A DNA stretch of 64,000 nucleotides from Pokkaliibacter sp046614695 (GCF_046614695.1 NZ_JBKKHQ010000017.1:62001-126000); one strand, 5' to 3'; counted from the stretch's first letter, positions 33,837-44,012 are shown. Notes: generated from the letters alone by a model not told the origin. Numbers and translations are program-made.

Positions 33837-35252
33837 ATGGCTTATGTTCCCGCTCAGGAGCGCAAAGACGGCAGCATGCCTGAGTCGCACCGTCTTGTCC
33901 CAATGGTTCTTCTAAGCTGCTTTCTGGCAGCTCTGGCCGGATTGTTGTTCGGTCTGGATATCGGCGTCATTTCTGGCGCTCTTCCTTTTATTGCTGACGA
34001 TTTCAAAATCGATGACCAGATGCAGGAGTGGATTGTTAGCTCCATGATGTTTGGGGCAGCGGTGGGTGCCTTGTTGGCAGGCTGGCTGTCCAAACGTCTT
34101 GGACGCAAGTACGGCCTGATGGTTGGCGCATTGCTGTTTATTCTCGGCTCAGCGCTGGCTGCCGGAGCCTGGAGTCCCGAGGTGCTGATTTTCGCTCGTG
34201 TCATTCTGGGCCTGGCCGTCGGTATCGCGTCCTTTACTGCGCCACTTTATCTTTCTGAAATTGCGCCTGAGCACTTTCGAGGCTCGATGATCTCGCTTTA
34301 TCAGCTGATGATTACCATCGGTATTCTGGCGGCCTTCCTGTCCAACACGGCGTTCAGCTATCTCGAGAGCTGGCGCTGGATGCTTGGCGTGATCATATTT
34401 CCTGCGGCAATTCTGTTTATCGGAGTGCTGGCCCTGCCGCGAAGCCCTCGCTGGCTGGCAACGCAGGATCGCTTTGATGAGGCCAAGGAAGTGCTCACCA
34501 AGCTGCGCGAGTCTTCTCAGGAAGTCTCAACTGAACTTCAGGAGATTCGCGATAATCTGAAAGAAAAAACCGGCGGCTGGGCGATGCTCAAGTCCAACCC
34601 AAACTTTCGCCGCACACTGATGCTGGGGATTGTGCTGCAGATCGTTCAGCAGTTCACGGGCATCAACGCGGTGATGTATTACGCACCACGTATCTTTGAA
34701 ATGGCCGGCTTTGCCTCGACTGAGTCCCAGCTGTGGTCAACGGTATCCGTCGGTGTGGTGAATGTGCTGGCGACTTTCATTGCGATTGGCTTGGTGGATC
34801 GCTGGGGCCGTAAGCCGATCCTTTACAGCGGCTTTGTGGTGATGGGTATTGGTATGGCGGTGCTTGGCACGCTATTAAATATTGGTGTTGCATCAGGCCC
34901 GCTACAGATCTTCGCTGTCGCAATGCTACTGATTTTCGTGGCAGGTTTTGCCATGTCTGCAGGGCCGCTGATCTGGATTCTTTGCTCAGAAATTCAGCCG
35001 CAGGCAGGTCGTGACTTTGGTATCACCTGCTCCACGGTCACCAACTGGATCATGAATATGCTGATCGGTGCCTACTTCCTGACGACACTGAATACGCTGG
35101 GCGGGCCAATGACCTTCTGGGCATTTGCGGTACTGAACGTGGTCTTTATCATCATTACAATCAAGTATGTGCCTGAGACCAAAGGGGTTTCTCTGGAGCA
35201 TATCGAGCGTAATGTGATGCGTGGCGAGGCGTTGGTAAATCTGGGGAAATGA
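33837..35252 (+). CDS. galP: Sugar-proton symporter, GalP type
   Basis: 471 residues with 12 TM helices of the sugar-porter MFS family. It aligns throughout with E. coli GalP (CFLAALAGLLFGLDIGVISGALPFIAD, LYLSEIAPEHFRGS, QQFTGINAVMYYAPRIFE, AMSAGPLIWILCSEIQP, VPETKGVSLEHIERN). Sugar-porter motifs GRK/GRR, PESPR (here LPRSPRW), QQ..G.N and PETKG are present. It probably imports galactose or glucose with protons; exact sugar is an inference. AGGAG precedes the ATG. No sugar-catabolic gene is adjacent. Confidence 0.9.
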   Translation: MAYVPAQERKDGSMPESHRLVPMVLLSCFLAALAGLLFGLDIGVISGALPFIADDFKIDDQMQEWIVSSMMFGAAVGALLAGWLSKRLGRKYGLMVGALLFILGSALAAGAWSPEVLIFARVILGLAVGIASFTAPLYLSEIAPEHFRGSMISLYQLMITIGILAAFLSNTAFSYLESWRWMLGVIIFPAAILFIGVLALPRSPRWLATQDRFDEAKEVLTKLRESSQEVSTELQEIRDNLKEKTGGWAMLKSNPNFRRTLMLGIVLQIVQQFTGINAVMYYAPRIFEMAGFASTESQLWSTVSVGVVNVLATFIAIGLVDRWGRKPILYSGFVVMGIGMAVLGTLLNIGVASGPLQIFAVAMLLIFVAGFAMSAGPLIWILCSEIQPQAGRDFGITCSTVTNWIMNMLIGAYFLTTLNTLGGPMTFWAFAVLNVVFIIITIKYVPETKGVSLEHIERNVMRGEALVNLGK

Positions 35253-35278
35253 CCTTCAGAATACTGTAATCGGCCAAT

Positions 35279-35310
35279 GAAAAAGGCACTCTGTTGAGTG
35301 CCTTTTTTGT
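35279..35310. terminator. Bidirectional terminator between galP and tyrB
   Basis: GGCACT (35285-35290), loop CTGTTG, AGTGCC (35297-35302), flanked by AAAA and TTTTTT. Confidence 0.88.
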
Positions 35311-35333
35311 ATTCCTTACACAGCAACCGATGC

Positions 35334-36536
35334 TTAGCCGGCCAGAACCTTCGCAATGGATTCCGTCACGTAGCCGATATTGCCGCTATTCAATGCGGCG
35401 ACACAGATGCGACCGGAGTCCAGGGCATAAATGCCGAACTCATCACGCAGGCGGATCACTTGCTCAAGGGTTAGGCCAGAGTAAGAGAACATGCCTCGCT
35501 GCTCACGTACAAAGCTGAAATCCTGGTTGACGCCCAGCGCCTGCAGACGGTCAATCATTTCTTCGCGCATGGCTTTGATGCGGGTGCGCATCTCGCCCAG
35601 CTCTTCTTCCCACATAGCACGCAGGGAAGCATCTTTCAGTACAGAGGCAACAACAGTTGCGCCGTGTGTGGGCGGGTTCGAGTAGTTGGTGCGAATAACG
35701 CGTTTAAGCTGCGACAGTACTCGTACCTTCTCTTCCTTGCTGGAGGTGACTAGTGACAGCGCGCCAACACGCTCGCCATAAAGTGAGAAGGATTTGGAGA
35801 AGGAGCTGGAGACAAAAAAGTTCATGCCTGAGGCTGACATGATGTTGACTGCCGTCGCATCCTCAGCAATACCGTCGCCAAAGCCCTGATAGGCCATATC
35901 CAGGAAAGGTACGTGGTTTCTGGCTTTCAGCACTTCGACTACCTGATGCCAGTTGTCCTCGGTCAGGTCAACACCAGTCGGGTTATGGCAGCAGGCGTGG
36001 AGGACTACGATAGTCTGCTCTGGCAATGACCGCAGGCACGCCAGCATGGCTTCGACATCGGCTCCATGGGTGCTTGGGTCGTAGTAGGGGTAGTCAACGA
36101 CATCAAAGCCAGCGCTGGTGAAGAGCGCGCGATGGTTTTCCCAGGAAGGGTTGCTAATGGCCACTGCAGAATTCGGCAGCAGACGCTTAAGGAAGTCCGC
36201 GCCGATTTTCAGTGCGCCGGTACCACCGATGGCCTGCGTCGTAATGACACGGTCTTCCGTCACCAGGGCTGACTCTGCCCCGAACAGCAGATGTTGTACT
36301 GCGGTGTCGTAATCTGCGATGCCTTCGATGGGCAGGTAGCCACGGGGGGCAGCTGCCTGAATACGTGCCAGCTCTGCGGCCTGGACAGCACGCAGCAGGG
36401 GCAAGCGGCCCTGATCATCAAAATAAACGCCGACGCTCAGGTTGACCTTGGTCTCACGGGGGTCAGCTCGGAAAGCTTCGTTCAGGCCCAAAATAGGGTC
36501 GCGGGGGGCCAGCTCGACGGAAGAAAACAGACTCAT
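35334..36536 (-). CDS. tyrB: Aromatic-amino-acid/aspartate aminotransferase
   Basis: 400 residues from ATG 36536; upstream extension to 36614 looks unlike the family. Class I aminotransferase, fold type I, beginning MSLFSSVELAPRDPILGL. PLP-binding Lys248 in SSFSKSFSLYGERVG, with HACCHNPTGVDLT and GMFSYSGL also typical. It transaminates aromatic amino acids and aspartate with 2-oxoglutarate. AspC and TyrB are hard to separate by eye, so the symbol is provisional. Monocistronic and convergent with galP. Confidence 0.87.
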   Translation of the reverse strand: MSLFSSVELAPRDPILGLNEAFRADPRETKVNLSVGVYFDDQGRLPLLRAVQAAELARIQAAAPRGYLPIEGIADYDTAVQHLLFGAESALVTEDRVITTQAIGGTGALKIGADFLKRLLPNSAVAISNPSWENHRALFTSAGFDVVDYPYYDPSTHGADVEAMLACLRSLPEQTIVVLHACCHNPTGVDLTEDNWHQVVEVLKARNHVPFLDMAYQGFGDGIAEDATAVNIMSASGMNFFVSSSFSKSFSLYGERVGALSLVTSSKEEKVRVLSQLKRVIRTNYSNPPTHGATVVASVLKDASLRAMWEEELGEMRTRIKAMREEMIDRLQALGVNQDFSFVREQRGMFSYSGLTLEQVIRLRDEFGIYALDSGRICVAALNSGNIGYVTESIAKVLAG

Positions 36537-36678
36537 GACGTAGTAGCTCACAGGTTGGCAAGGGGCGGGCGAGTCATCAGCGGCAGCATTGGGCTGCGTT
36601 CTGATTGATGGCACGCTGCCATCATTGATTCAGAGGCATCAGTATAGCGAAGTGCGATGCACGATACAGTGTTAAAGG

Positions 36679-37278
36679 TCAATTTCCTGTGTCGAAATGC
36701 TCCGCCTCACGGGGCGAGTTTGCCCGGCCAAGGGCTGCGTTTCGGTAGGGAAAACGTCCAAAATTGAGAATGTCCTGATAGTGCTGCTGAGCGAACTGCT
36801 CGAACTGCTCAAAGGCTTCAGCAAGATTGGGATACTGAGCCTCACCTTGCTGGCGCAGATAGCGGAACAGGGTCAGGGATTGTTGCTGATCACTCAGGTT
36901 CTCGCTGTGCTCGAAGGGCAGATAGAAGAAGAGGCGCTGTAGCGGCGGAATTTGCTGATCCATGCCTTGAGCAATGCCATCCCGAGCGAGCATCAGCGCT
37001 TTGCCATCCTGACTGTAGGCTGAGGCGCTGCCGCGATAGAGTTGCCGCGAGACCTGATCGAGCAGAATGATCAGGGCAAGTCTGCCTACCGGGTCATTTG
37101 CCCAGCCATCCAGCTCACCCAGACACGCGCGGCGGTGAAGCTCGCCCAGCTCCTCTGCGACCCTCTCATCCTCCCTTGCCGTGGCGTTAAACCATAGCGA
37201 CTGCTTTTGGGAAAGAATCTCTGCCGGGTCCGTGTGTGAACCAAACCAGCAGAACAGGACGGGACGCCAAGGGGTCAT
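36679..37278 (-). CDS. DUF924 family protein
   Basis: 199 residues, all-helical, with the DUF924 features FCWFG, LALIILLDQVSRQLYRGSASAY, FFYLPFEHSE and GRFPYRNAALGR. The fold is TPR-like. The biochemical role is unknown. GGAG lies before the ATG. It is followed, outside its operon, by tyrB, and preceded by a small lipoprotein gene 20 bp away. Confidence 0.85.
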   Translation of the reverse strand: MTPWRPVLFCWFGSHTDPAEILSQKQSLWFNATAREDERVAEELGELHRRACLGELDGWANDPVGRLALIILLDQVSRQLYRGSASAYSQDGKALMLARDGIAQGMDQQIPPLQRLFFYLPFEHSENLSDQQQSLTLFRYLRQQGEAQYPNLAEAFEQFEQFAQQHYQDILNFGRFPYRNAALGRANSPREAEHFDTGN

Positions 37279-37298
37279 AAGGTCTCCAGCGGTGATGG

Positions 37299-37745
37299 TC
37301 AGGGAATGAATGCACGTAACATATCAATGCCCATTTGGCCCTGGGCGTTATTCATGTCGCGCTCGTCACTGTCGTCAGCGGACTGCCAGTAGTAATTACT
37401 TAGTGGTGGCTTGAGGCGGATTTGCCAACGTCCTGCCTTAGCATAGATCCTGTCTTTCTGTTGCACAAAACCGAGCAGTACGCCTTCTTCGACATCCCTT
37501 TCTGCCAGAACTTCCTGGTCTGACTTGCGGATCAGTTTCCAGTGACTGTTCTCGGTGATAGGCCGAAGTGAGCTTTCTGGGCCGGTAGCGCAGCCTGCCA
37601 GGGCAAGGAGAAATACGGACAGCAGGGCCAGGCCGGCGCCGCGTAGTGCAGAAGTGTGCCGTACAGAACTGCGTCGGGAAAAGGCTGGTCGGTCAGGGCG
37701 GCGTAAATTGCGCCAGATGCTGATGGGAGAGAAAGACATGGGCAT
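37299..37745 (-). CDS. Hypothetical lipoprotein
   Basis: 148 residues from the first ATG at 37745 (a second at 37739 has slightly better spacing to a GAGAG). A long basic N-terminus (RRPDRPAFSRRSSVRH) precedes a hydrophobic helix with lipobox LALAGC. The mature part of about 95 residues has a small beta-rich character and no recognised domain (WKLIRKSDQEVLAERDVEEG). The coding start overlaps the macro-domain gene by 53 bp, longer than usual. Confidence 0.65.
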   Translation of the reverse strand: MPMSFSPISIWRNLRRPDRPAFSRRSSVRHTSALRGAGLALLSVFLLALAGCATGPESSLRPITENSHWKLIRKSDQEVLAERDVEEGVLLGFVQQKDRIYAKAGRWQIRLKPPLSNYYWQSADDSDERDMNNAQGQMGIDMLRAFIP

Positions 37746-38265
37746 CGCTCTCAGTAAAAAAGATCAGTCGGATCAATTGGATAATACGGCCGACCTCTTC
37801 ACGCGCCAACCGCTCCTGAAGTACCGAGGATACGATTTCTGCTGCCTGTTCGCGAGGGAAACCAAAGACACCGGTGGAGATCGCCGGAATCGCCAAAGAG
37901 TGAAAGCCGCGGCTGGCTGCCAGATCAATCACACTGCGGTAGCAGTTGGCGAGTAACCGCGCAGCATCACTGGGTTTGTGCTCATGATAGACCGGACCTA
38001 CGGTGTGAATGACCCATGGGGCAGAAAGTCGTCCACCGGGAGTGATGACGGCTTCCCCCGTAGGCAGGCCGTTAGGGTAGCGGGTTTGCCTCAGCCGCTG
38101 ACAGGCGCTCTGAATCACGGGGCCACCGGCGCGATGAATAGCGCCATCAACGCCTCCGCCGCCGAGCAGGGTGCTATTGGCGGCGTTGACCAAGGCGTCA
38201 ACACTGGCTTTTGTAAGGTCTCCGCATTCGACGGAAACTCTGGCGGTCAGGCGTACTGGTTCCAT
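37693..38265 (-). CDS. Macro-domain protein (O-acetyl-ADP-ribose deacetylase-like)
   Basis: 190 residues. Macro domain with GDLTKASVDALVNAANS, LLGGGGVDGAIHRAGG and IPAISTGVFGFP, the ADP-ribose-binding loops of the YmdB/MacroD class. Those enzymes hydrolyse O-acetyl-ADP-ribose or remove ADP-ribose from targets. The C-terminus (about 165-190) extends past the usual domain and is where the downstream lipoprotein gene overlaps. It starts 18 bp after tamB stop and may be read from the tam transcript. Confidence 0.88.
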   Translation of the reverse strand: MEPVRLTARVSVECGDLTKASVDALVNAANSTLLGGGGVDGAIHRAGGPVIQSACQRLRQTRYPNGLPTGEAVITPGGRLSAPWVIHTVGPVYHEHKPSDAARLLANCYRSVIDLAASRGFHSLAIPAISTGVFGFPREQAAEIVSSVLQERLAREEVGRIIQLIRLIFFTESDAHVFLSHQHLAQFTPP

Positions 38266-38283
38266 GGCGCTGGTTCGTCTGGC

Positions 38284-41200
38284 TTAACGTTCAAGGGTAT
38301 AGAATATATCCGCACCACTTGAGGTGGTACCTGCCTGTGACTCGAAATTGACATGGTTAGTCAGTTTGTAGCGCACCAGGAAGGTATTTGCCGGGTCCAC
38401 CAGACCCACGCCGTACTTGATGTACAGGGACGGAGTCAGATACTTGCCAATATACACCGAGGCTGCATCAAGGCTGTCGCCGGTATCGATACCGATATCA
38501 TCCAGATTAAAGGTATCGCCAATCCCGCCCAGTATCTTGTTACTGCCGCTGGCACCCAGCGCGAGGGCTGCCTTCATCATCATTTCCTGCTCAGAGCTGG
38601 AAGCCGCATCCGGGCCACGGCCCAGAATAAGGTAGGAAAGCTGGGCGCTGTTTGGCATCGCGGGGGTGGAGAAAAGATCGAGCTTGGGTGCCTTGATGGT
38701 GCCACTGACCCGCGCGCCAACGGTTACGCCATCATCCTCGAAGTCACGAGTGACGCGCATATCCAGTCCTGGGTTACTCACCGGTCCGCCGGTAAAGACC
38801 AGGCTGCCGCGGTCAATGTTGAGATCCTGTCCGTAAATGCGGTACTGGCCAGCGGCGACATTGATATTCCCGCTGGCAGTCGCCGCGCGATTGGCACTTT
38901 GATTGACCATCAGGCTGCCTTCGAGGCGACCATTAAAGCCAAAGGCATTTACGCGCACATCTTTGCCGAGGTTAAGTCGCAGGGCGACATTCAGCGCCTG
39001 CTGGCCGGGCAGCTGGCTAACATCATCTCCTTCGCCTTTGACGATCACCGCATCGCTGGAGCTGGTGATCGCGGAGGTATAGGTTGGCGGGCTGATCATC
39101 GCTTTGGGTACGGTAATCTCGCCTGTCACATCAATGCTTTGCGGCGCCACTTTGACCTGCATGTCCGGGCTGATGTAAGCCTGAATTTCCTCTGTTCCCA
39201 TCGCCTGGAAGTTGTCACCCTTGATCTGCAGATTCACCTTGCCCGCCAGTGGCTCAAGATCGCCACTGAGATTGAGTTTACCCTTGCCGGACGTCACCGC
39301 ACCGGTAAGGAGCATCTGCTCGGGATTGGCCGGATCATCGGCAAGGTTCAGGCTCATGTCTTTCAGCTCAAGCCCTGCCATCGGGATGGCCGCGCTGGCA
39401 TTTTGCAGAGCAAGCTGGCCGGAAACCTTGGGTTTGGCGAGTGTACCGGCCAGGTTGATATCACCGTTGAGCTGACCTTTGATCTCCTGCACTTGTGGGG
39501 CAAAGACGCTGATCAGTGTCAGATCCTGAAGGTTCGTGTTGAGGTTGCCACTGAGCTGGCCTTTCTTGCTGACACCGGTGACTTTGACGTTGGCATCCAG
39601 TTGGCCATCCAGCTCCTTCAGTGCCAAACGCAGGCGGGCCGTGAGATTATCCTTCGCGCCCTCCGCATGGACGCTGACGTCATTCAGGCTCAGGCGCGTG
39701 TTCTGTGCCGCGGCGACCGTCATCGCTGCGCCTTGCAGGTTCACATCCGCCTGATAGGTGGGAAAGCCTGTGGCTCCCTGTGAAAAGTTAGCTTTGGCGT
39801 TCACTGTGCCTTCGACGCTGTCGGTGCCTGGCAGGAAGCCTGTGAGCTGCGATAATGGCAGGGCGCTCAGCTCGACGTTTGCCTTGGTGCCGGATTTCTG
39901 GCTCCAGTTGGCCGTCGAGCACAGGCGGCCATCACCGCCACGTTCCTGCTGCAGGCACAGATTGGTGAGTTTGGCGCTGCTGGCGCTGGCTTCAAGCGGG
40001 GTGGCTGAGGCCATCGCCCAGGGCCCGATCAGCTCCTGGAAAACACTCAGCTTGCTGATCTGGCCTTTCCATACCTGCGAATCCTGCCAGTCGCCATTGA
40101 GCTGGGTGTCGAGGCTGAGGTTCGGGCCTTTGGCCTGAACGGCCAGCTGATGCTGATGCTGACGGCCACTACCCTGCACCTTCAGGCTATCAATACGCTG
40201 GGTTCCCGCCTGAATACCGGAGGCGTTGAGCTGAATATCCGCAGGCTTGCTCCAGCCAAGGTCGACAAAGACCTGGGTATCGAGGTTCGCCAGACGATTC
40301 TGGCCATAGCCCAGGTCTTTTGCCGTCCCTTTGGCATTAATGATGGGGGCTTGTCGTGTGCCGGTCACTGTGCCGTTGAGGCTTAATGCGCCGCGAGCAG
40401 CAGGCATCAGCGCGTGAAGATCAGTGGCGCTCAGTGCCCAGTCCAGATTGACCGCATCACCGAGTTTGCCGCTACTGATCAGCTTGGCATTACCCCAGCT
40501 GACGTTGAGCTGGTTGATATCCACACTCTGACCCGCCAGTTGCAGACTGCCGGTGCCGGCGATCTTCTGCTGATGCAGCTCACCGTCCAGTTTTTCGATG
40601 GTCATGGCGACAGTGGGTGAGCCTGCCTTGATGGTGCCGTCGGTTTGCAGACGGGCGTTCAACTGGCCTTTCATATCCGGCCACTTGGCGCCGGGATTGA
40701 TCTTGTCTGCGGTCACCGCCAATTTCCACAATGGCTGAGGAGCCCAGCCTGCCTGGCCGCTGGCTTTCAGCTGACCTTCCAGCGTATTGAGAACCAGATC
40801 CAGCTGGCTGAACCCTTCCGTGTTGCCGATGCCATCCAGTGTCAGATCTGTGGGGGGAATATCCTGACCCGCGACACTGGCGGTGGTGTTGAGCCTAAAT
40901 TTATCCAGCGGCCCGGTGACGGCCAACGTGCCCTTGCTGCTTTTTACCGTGGGCGTTGCTGAAACAGGGTAAGCCAGCTGCTGCCATTTGCCCTTGAGAT
41001 CCAGCACTGGGGTGCCGGTTAGCTCGGTGACTTTACCTTCGAGGTGAATCCGGGCTTGTTGGTCTTCCTGCTCAGCAGAGTCCGGCAGCAGCAGATCCAG
41101 CGTATCGAGGGTGACGGAGCTGAAGTCGGATGCCAGACGGCTATCGAGCTGCGTTTTACCGACTTCAGGCAGGCTGGTTTCCAGATGAATCACTGCAGAA

Positions 41201-42138
41201 GCCTCAGACAGGCTGCCTTTGCCTTCAATGGTGCCGTCCAGTTCGCTGCCTTCGAGGCTGGGAGTTGCCGCACTCAGGGCGACTTTTTCTGCGGTGATTT
41301 TCGCCTGCCAGGTCAGCTCGCTCAGCACCTTGTTGAGCGTAGCATTGAGGTCCAGATCACCGGCGCCAGTGATGTGCTGGTCGACGGTTAACTGTTCTGT
41401 GAGATTGCCTGACACCTTACCCTGACCGGTCAGCGTTGGGCGGTCAGGCAATGTCAGGGTCCAGTCCAGATTCATGGCCAGCGGATAGTTACCCTGCGGG
41501 GTCAGTTGGCCGGTCAGACTGGCTTTCCCCTGAGGCGCATCCACCGCGAGCTGCTGCAACTGCCACTCATCGCCATCAACAGACAGCGACAGTCGGGCAT
41601 TATTGATGACGATGGTGCTGCCGCTGGCCTGATGGATCTGGGCGTTATTCAGGCTGATGTCCTGGATATCCAGCGCAACAGGCAGCTGAATATCAGGCAG
41701 GGTAAAGGGTTCATTACTGGCGGGCGTTTCGGTGGGCGGGGGCAGCGTAAGCTCCAATCCGTTGGCGCTCAACGTGTTGAGACGCAGGCGCGGCGTCAGG
41801 CTGATCAGTCCAAGAGGGCGCCAATCCAGCACGATGTCTTGCAGGGCGACCTTGAGCCCCTGTTCATTCTGATAACTGAGATTGGAGAATTCCAGCCGGT
41901 CACTGAGGCTGCCTTCGACGCTTTCATAGCTGAGCTTTCCGGGAATAACGCCTTGCACCTGTCCGAGCAGCCAGCGTGTGCCGGAGGCTGTGCTCACCAG
42001 CCAGCTGAGGCCGACTGCTACCATCAGGATCAGACCAAAGAGCACGGCCAGCAGCCAGTGCCACCAGCGTAAACCCTTGCGGGGAGAAGCGGGCGGTGGC
42101 GTTGGCGGTGTTGCAGGTGAAGCGGAGGGTTGGCTCAC
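38284..42138 (-). CDS. tamB: Translocation and assembly module inner-membrane component TamB
   Basis: 1284 residues. One N-terminal TM helix (about 26-49) after a Pro-rich tail, a very long beta-helical AsmA-like periplasmic region, and a C-terminal DUF490/TamB domain (TRDFEDDGVTVGARVSGTI, SYLILGRGPD, KYLTPSLYIKYGVGL) ending near FYTLER. It bridges to TamA in the outer membrane and takes part in lipid transfer and outer-membrane protein assembly. GTG start; GTGA overlaps the tamA stop by 4 bp, indicating translational coupling. Confidence 0.95.
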   Translation of the reverse strand: MSQPSASPATPPTPPPASPRKGLRWWHWLLAVLFGLILMVAVGLSWLVSTASGTRWLLGQVQGVIPGKLSYESVEGSLSDRLEFSNLSYQNEQGLKVALQDIVLDWRPLGLISLTPRLRLNTLSANGLELTLPPPTETPASNEPFTLPDIQLPVALDIQDISLNNAQIHQASGSTIVINNARLSLSVDGDEWQLQQLAVDAPQGKASLTGQLTPQGNYPLAMNLDWTLTLPDRPTLTGQGKVSGNLTEQLTVDQHITGAGDLDLNATLNKVLSELTWQAKITAEKVALSAATPSLEGSELDGTIEGKGSLSEASAVIHLETSLPEVGKTQLDSRLASDFSSVTLDTLDLLLPDSAEQEDQQARIHLEGKVTELTGTPVLDLKGKWQQLAYPVSATPTVKSSKGTLAVTGPLDKFRLNTTASVAGQDIPPTDLTLDGIGNTEGFSQLDLVLNTLEGQLKASGQAGWAPQPLWKLAVTADKINPGAKWPDMKGQLNARLQTDGTIKAGSPTVAMTIEKLDGELHQQKIAGTGSLQLAGQSVDINQLNVSWGNAKLISSGKLGDAVNLDWALSATDLHALMPAARGALSLNGTVTGTRQAPIINAKGTAKDLGYGQNRLANLDTQVFVDLGWSKPADIQLNASGIQAGTQRIDSLKVQGSGRQHQHQLAVQAKGPNLSLDTQLNGDWQDSQVWKGQISKLSVFQELIGPWAMASATPLEASASSAKLTNLCLQQERGGDGRLCSTANWSQKSGTKANVELSALPLSQLTGFLPGTDSVEGTVNAKANFSQGATGFPTYQADVNLQGAAMTVAAAQNTRLSLNDVSVHAEGAKDNLTARLRLALKELDGQLDANVKVTGVSKKGQLSGNLNTNLQDLTLISVFAPQVQEIKGQLNGDINLAGTLAKPKVSGQLALQNASAAIPMAGLELKDMSLNLADDPANPEQMLLTGAVTSGKGKLNLSGDLEPLAGKVNLQIKGDNFQAMGTEEIQAYISPDMQVKVAPQSIDVTGEITVPKAMISPPTYTSAITSSSDAVIVKGEGDDVSQLPGQQALNVALRLNLGKDVRVNAFGFNGRLEGSLMVNQSANRAATASGNINVAAGQYRIYGQDLNIDRGSLVFTGGPVSNPGLDMRVTRDFEDDGVTVGARVSGTIKAPKLDLFSTPAMPNSAQLSYLILGRGPDAASSSEQEMMMKAALALGASGSNKILGGIGDTFNLDDIGIDTGDSLDAASVYIGKYLTPSLYIKYGVGLVDPANTFLVRYKLTNHVNFESQAGTTSSGADIFYTLER

Positions 42139-44012
42139 AGGTCAGGTCCCAGACTGAAATGAAGACGAACGGTTCGGTCCTCGTTAAGGGGATGGGCAAG
42201 GTCGACCCGCACGGGGCCAACGGGCGATTGCCAGCGCACGCCAACACCTACGGCAGAGTTCATGGATTCGCTGTAGTCATCAAAGGCATTTCCGGAGTCG
42301 AAGAACACGGCGGCACGCCAGTCTTCCTTGACCTGATAGTCGGCCTCAAGGCTGCCCACCAGCAGGTACTGGCCGCCGACGACGTCGCCATCGCTGTTGG
42401 TCGGGCCGAGGCTCTTGTAGGCATAGCCACGTACGCTGTTATCACCACCGGCATAGAAGCGGTGGGAAGTGGGGATCTTGTTGAAGTCATCGGCCCAGGT
42501 CGAGCCGACATCGGCACGGGCGAGCAGGCGCATCTTTGGCGTGACCGAGAAAATGTATTTGCCGTGGGCGGCACCCTGCACAAAGGTGGTATCCGACAAG
42601 GCACCCTCAAGCCCGCCCAGCACATTGAAACTCAGGCGATAACCCTGACGCGGGTTCAGCGGGTTCCTGGCTTTGGTATAGCTCCATTCTGCCCCCGGTA
42701 GCAGGAATAAAGAGGATTTATCCTCGTTATCCAGCGTGTAGTTTTCCTGCTCAAGATCGATGGACAGGGTGCGTTGCCAGTTGTTGTCCAGTGTCTTCTG
42801 CCAGCTTGAGCCAACCGAGAGGGTTTCTGACTTGGTGGTGTCAGAGTCTTCGGTGGCATAGCTGGTGGTAAAGCGGTACTCATCCGTCTGCGGTTGTTCT
42901 CCGGGGATGATGTAGTTCAGGGTCAGGTCATTTTTGACCTCGGACAGCAGCAGCGAGGTATTGAACTTGTGGCCGCGGTCATTCACCCAGCGGCGGGTCT
43001 GATCGAAGCGCATACGGGCGCCGGTATCGGTGCCATAGCCAAGGCCAAAACGGTAGCGGCTGCGTTTATTGGGTTCGAGGGTGACATCAATGGGCACCAC
43101 GCCATCTTTGGCCTGATCCCAGCGAGGCTGCACTTCAATACGGCCGAAGTATTCGCTGTCGGCCAGCGCACTCTGCAGATTTAAAAGCTTGCGCGAGTTG
43201 ATGTAGTCGCCTTCCTTGAAGGTGAGGTAGCGTTCCAGCAGCTCCTGCCGAACAGGAGAGTCGGAGAAACTGATCTTGCCAATGCGATAACGCGGCCCGG
43301 TTTTCAGCACCAGTGTGACGCTGGCTTCGTAAGTGTCGAGGTTAATGCCGAGACGTTGGGTTGAGTAGGTCGCATCGTAATAGCCGCGCTCAATCGCCTC
43401 ATTCTGCAGGTAGGTTTTAAACCCTTCATAGTCAGCATGGCTCAGAGGCTGGCCGGTTTTCAGCGGCGACTTGTCCAGCAGGCGTTCCAGATAGCGGTCA
43501 TCCTTGCCTTCACCTTCTAAAGCAATGGAAATTTTGCCATAGGGCATGACGGTGCCGGGGGTAATGGTATAGGTCGCCTGCCAGCGGTCGCCGTCCTGCT
43601 TGAGTGAGGTGTCAATTTCGGGATGGTAGTAGCCAAAGGGCGCCATGGCTTGACGAATATCACTCTCTGCCTGCTGATGCAGGTAGCGCAGACGCGCCGT
43701 TCCGGGAACGGTTTTGCCGTTAAAGCGGTAAATGCCCAGCAGCGCGCGAATGTTCTCGGCAACTTTGTCCGGTACGCCGGTAATGGTGACATTCAGGGTA
43801 TTGGCTTTACTGGCCGGCTTGGTGCTCGTGGGCTGGGCTTTATCTGCCGCCGCACCATCGGCAGCGTGACTCCTGGCTGGAATGACGAGTAGCGCAATCG
43901 CTGCAAAAACGATCGTTAGCAGGAGAAGACGCCAGTGGTTGGAGATCGATTCGCTGCGAGGACAGCGAAGCGTCCGGGTCACTAAAGCCTGAGTCACAAT
44001 GAGTCCTTGCAT
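42135..44012 (-). CDS. tamA: Outer-membrane assembly factor TamA (Omp85 family)
   Basis: Up to 625 residues. A hydrophobic signal segment (LLLLTIVFAAIALLVIPARSHA), three POTRA domains (about 60-290, starting LNVTITGVPDKVAENIRALL), then a 16-stranded Omp85 barrel with the RFYAGGDNSVRGY motif. The C-terminal strand ends RLHFSLGPDL. The first ATG is at 44012, but GTG at 43997 has AAGGA at better spacing and may be the true start. Partner of TamB, whose gene overlaps its stop. Confidence 0.94.
   Translation of the reverse strand: MQGLIVTQALVTRTLRCPRSESISNHWRLLLLTIVFAAIALLVIPARSHAADGAAADKAQPTSTKPASKANTLNVTITGVPDKVAENIRALLGIYRFNGKTVPGTARLRYLHQQAESDIRQAMAPFGYYHPEIDTSLKQDGDRWQATYTITPGTVMPYGKISIALEGEGKDDRYLERLLDKSPLKTGQPLSHADYEGFKTYLQNEAIERGYYDATYSTQRLGINLDTYEASVTLVLKTGPRYRIGKISFSDSPVRQELLERYLTFKEGDYINSRKLLNLQSALADSEYFGRIEVQPRWDQAKDGVVPIDVTLEPNKRSRYRFGLGYGTDTGARMRFDQTRRWVNDRGHKFNTSLLLSEVKNDLTLNYIIPGEQPQTDEYRFTTSYATEDSDTTKSETLSVGSSWQKTLDNNWQRTLSIDLEQENYTLDNEDKSSLFLLPGAEWSYTKARNPLNPRQGYRLSFNVLGGLEGALSDTTFVQGAAHGKYIFSVTPKMRLLARADVGSTWADDFNKIPTSHRFYAGGDNSVRGYAYKSLGPTNSDGDVVGGQYLLVGSLEADYQVKEDWRAAVFFDSGNAFDDYSESMNSAVGVGVRWQSPVGPVRVDLAHPLNEDRTVRLHFSLGPDL

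Noticed and set aside
38353..39783. A 476-codon plus-strand frame opposite tamB
   Set aside because: It is the antisense shadow of the strongly recognisable tamB; its product has no domain pattern, and other similar shadows lie along tamB.
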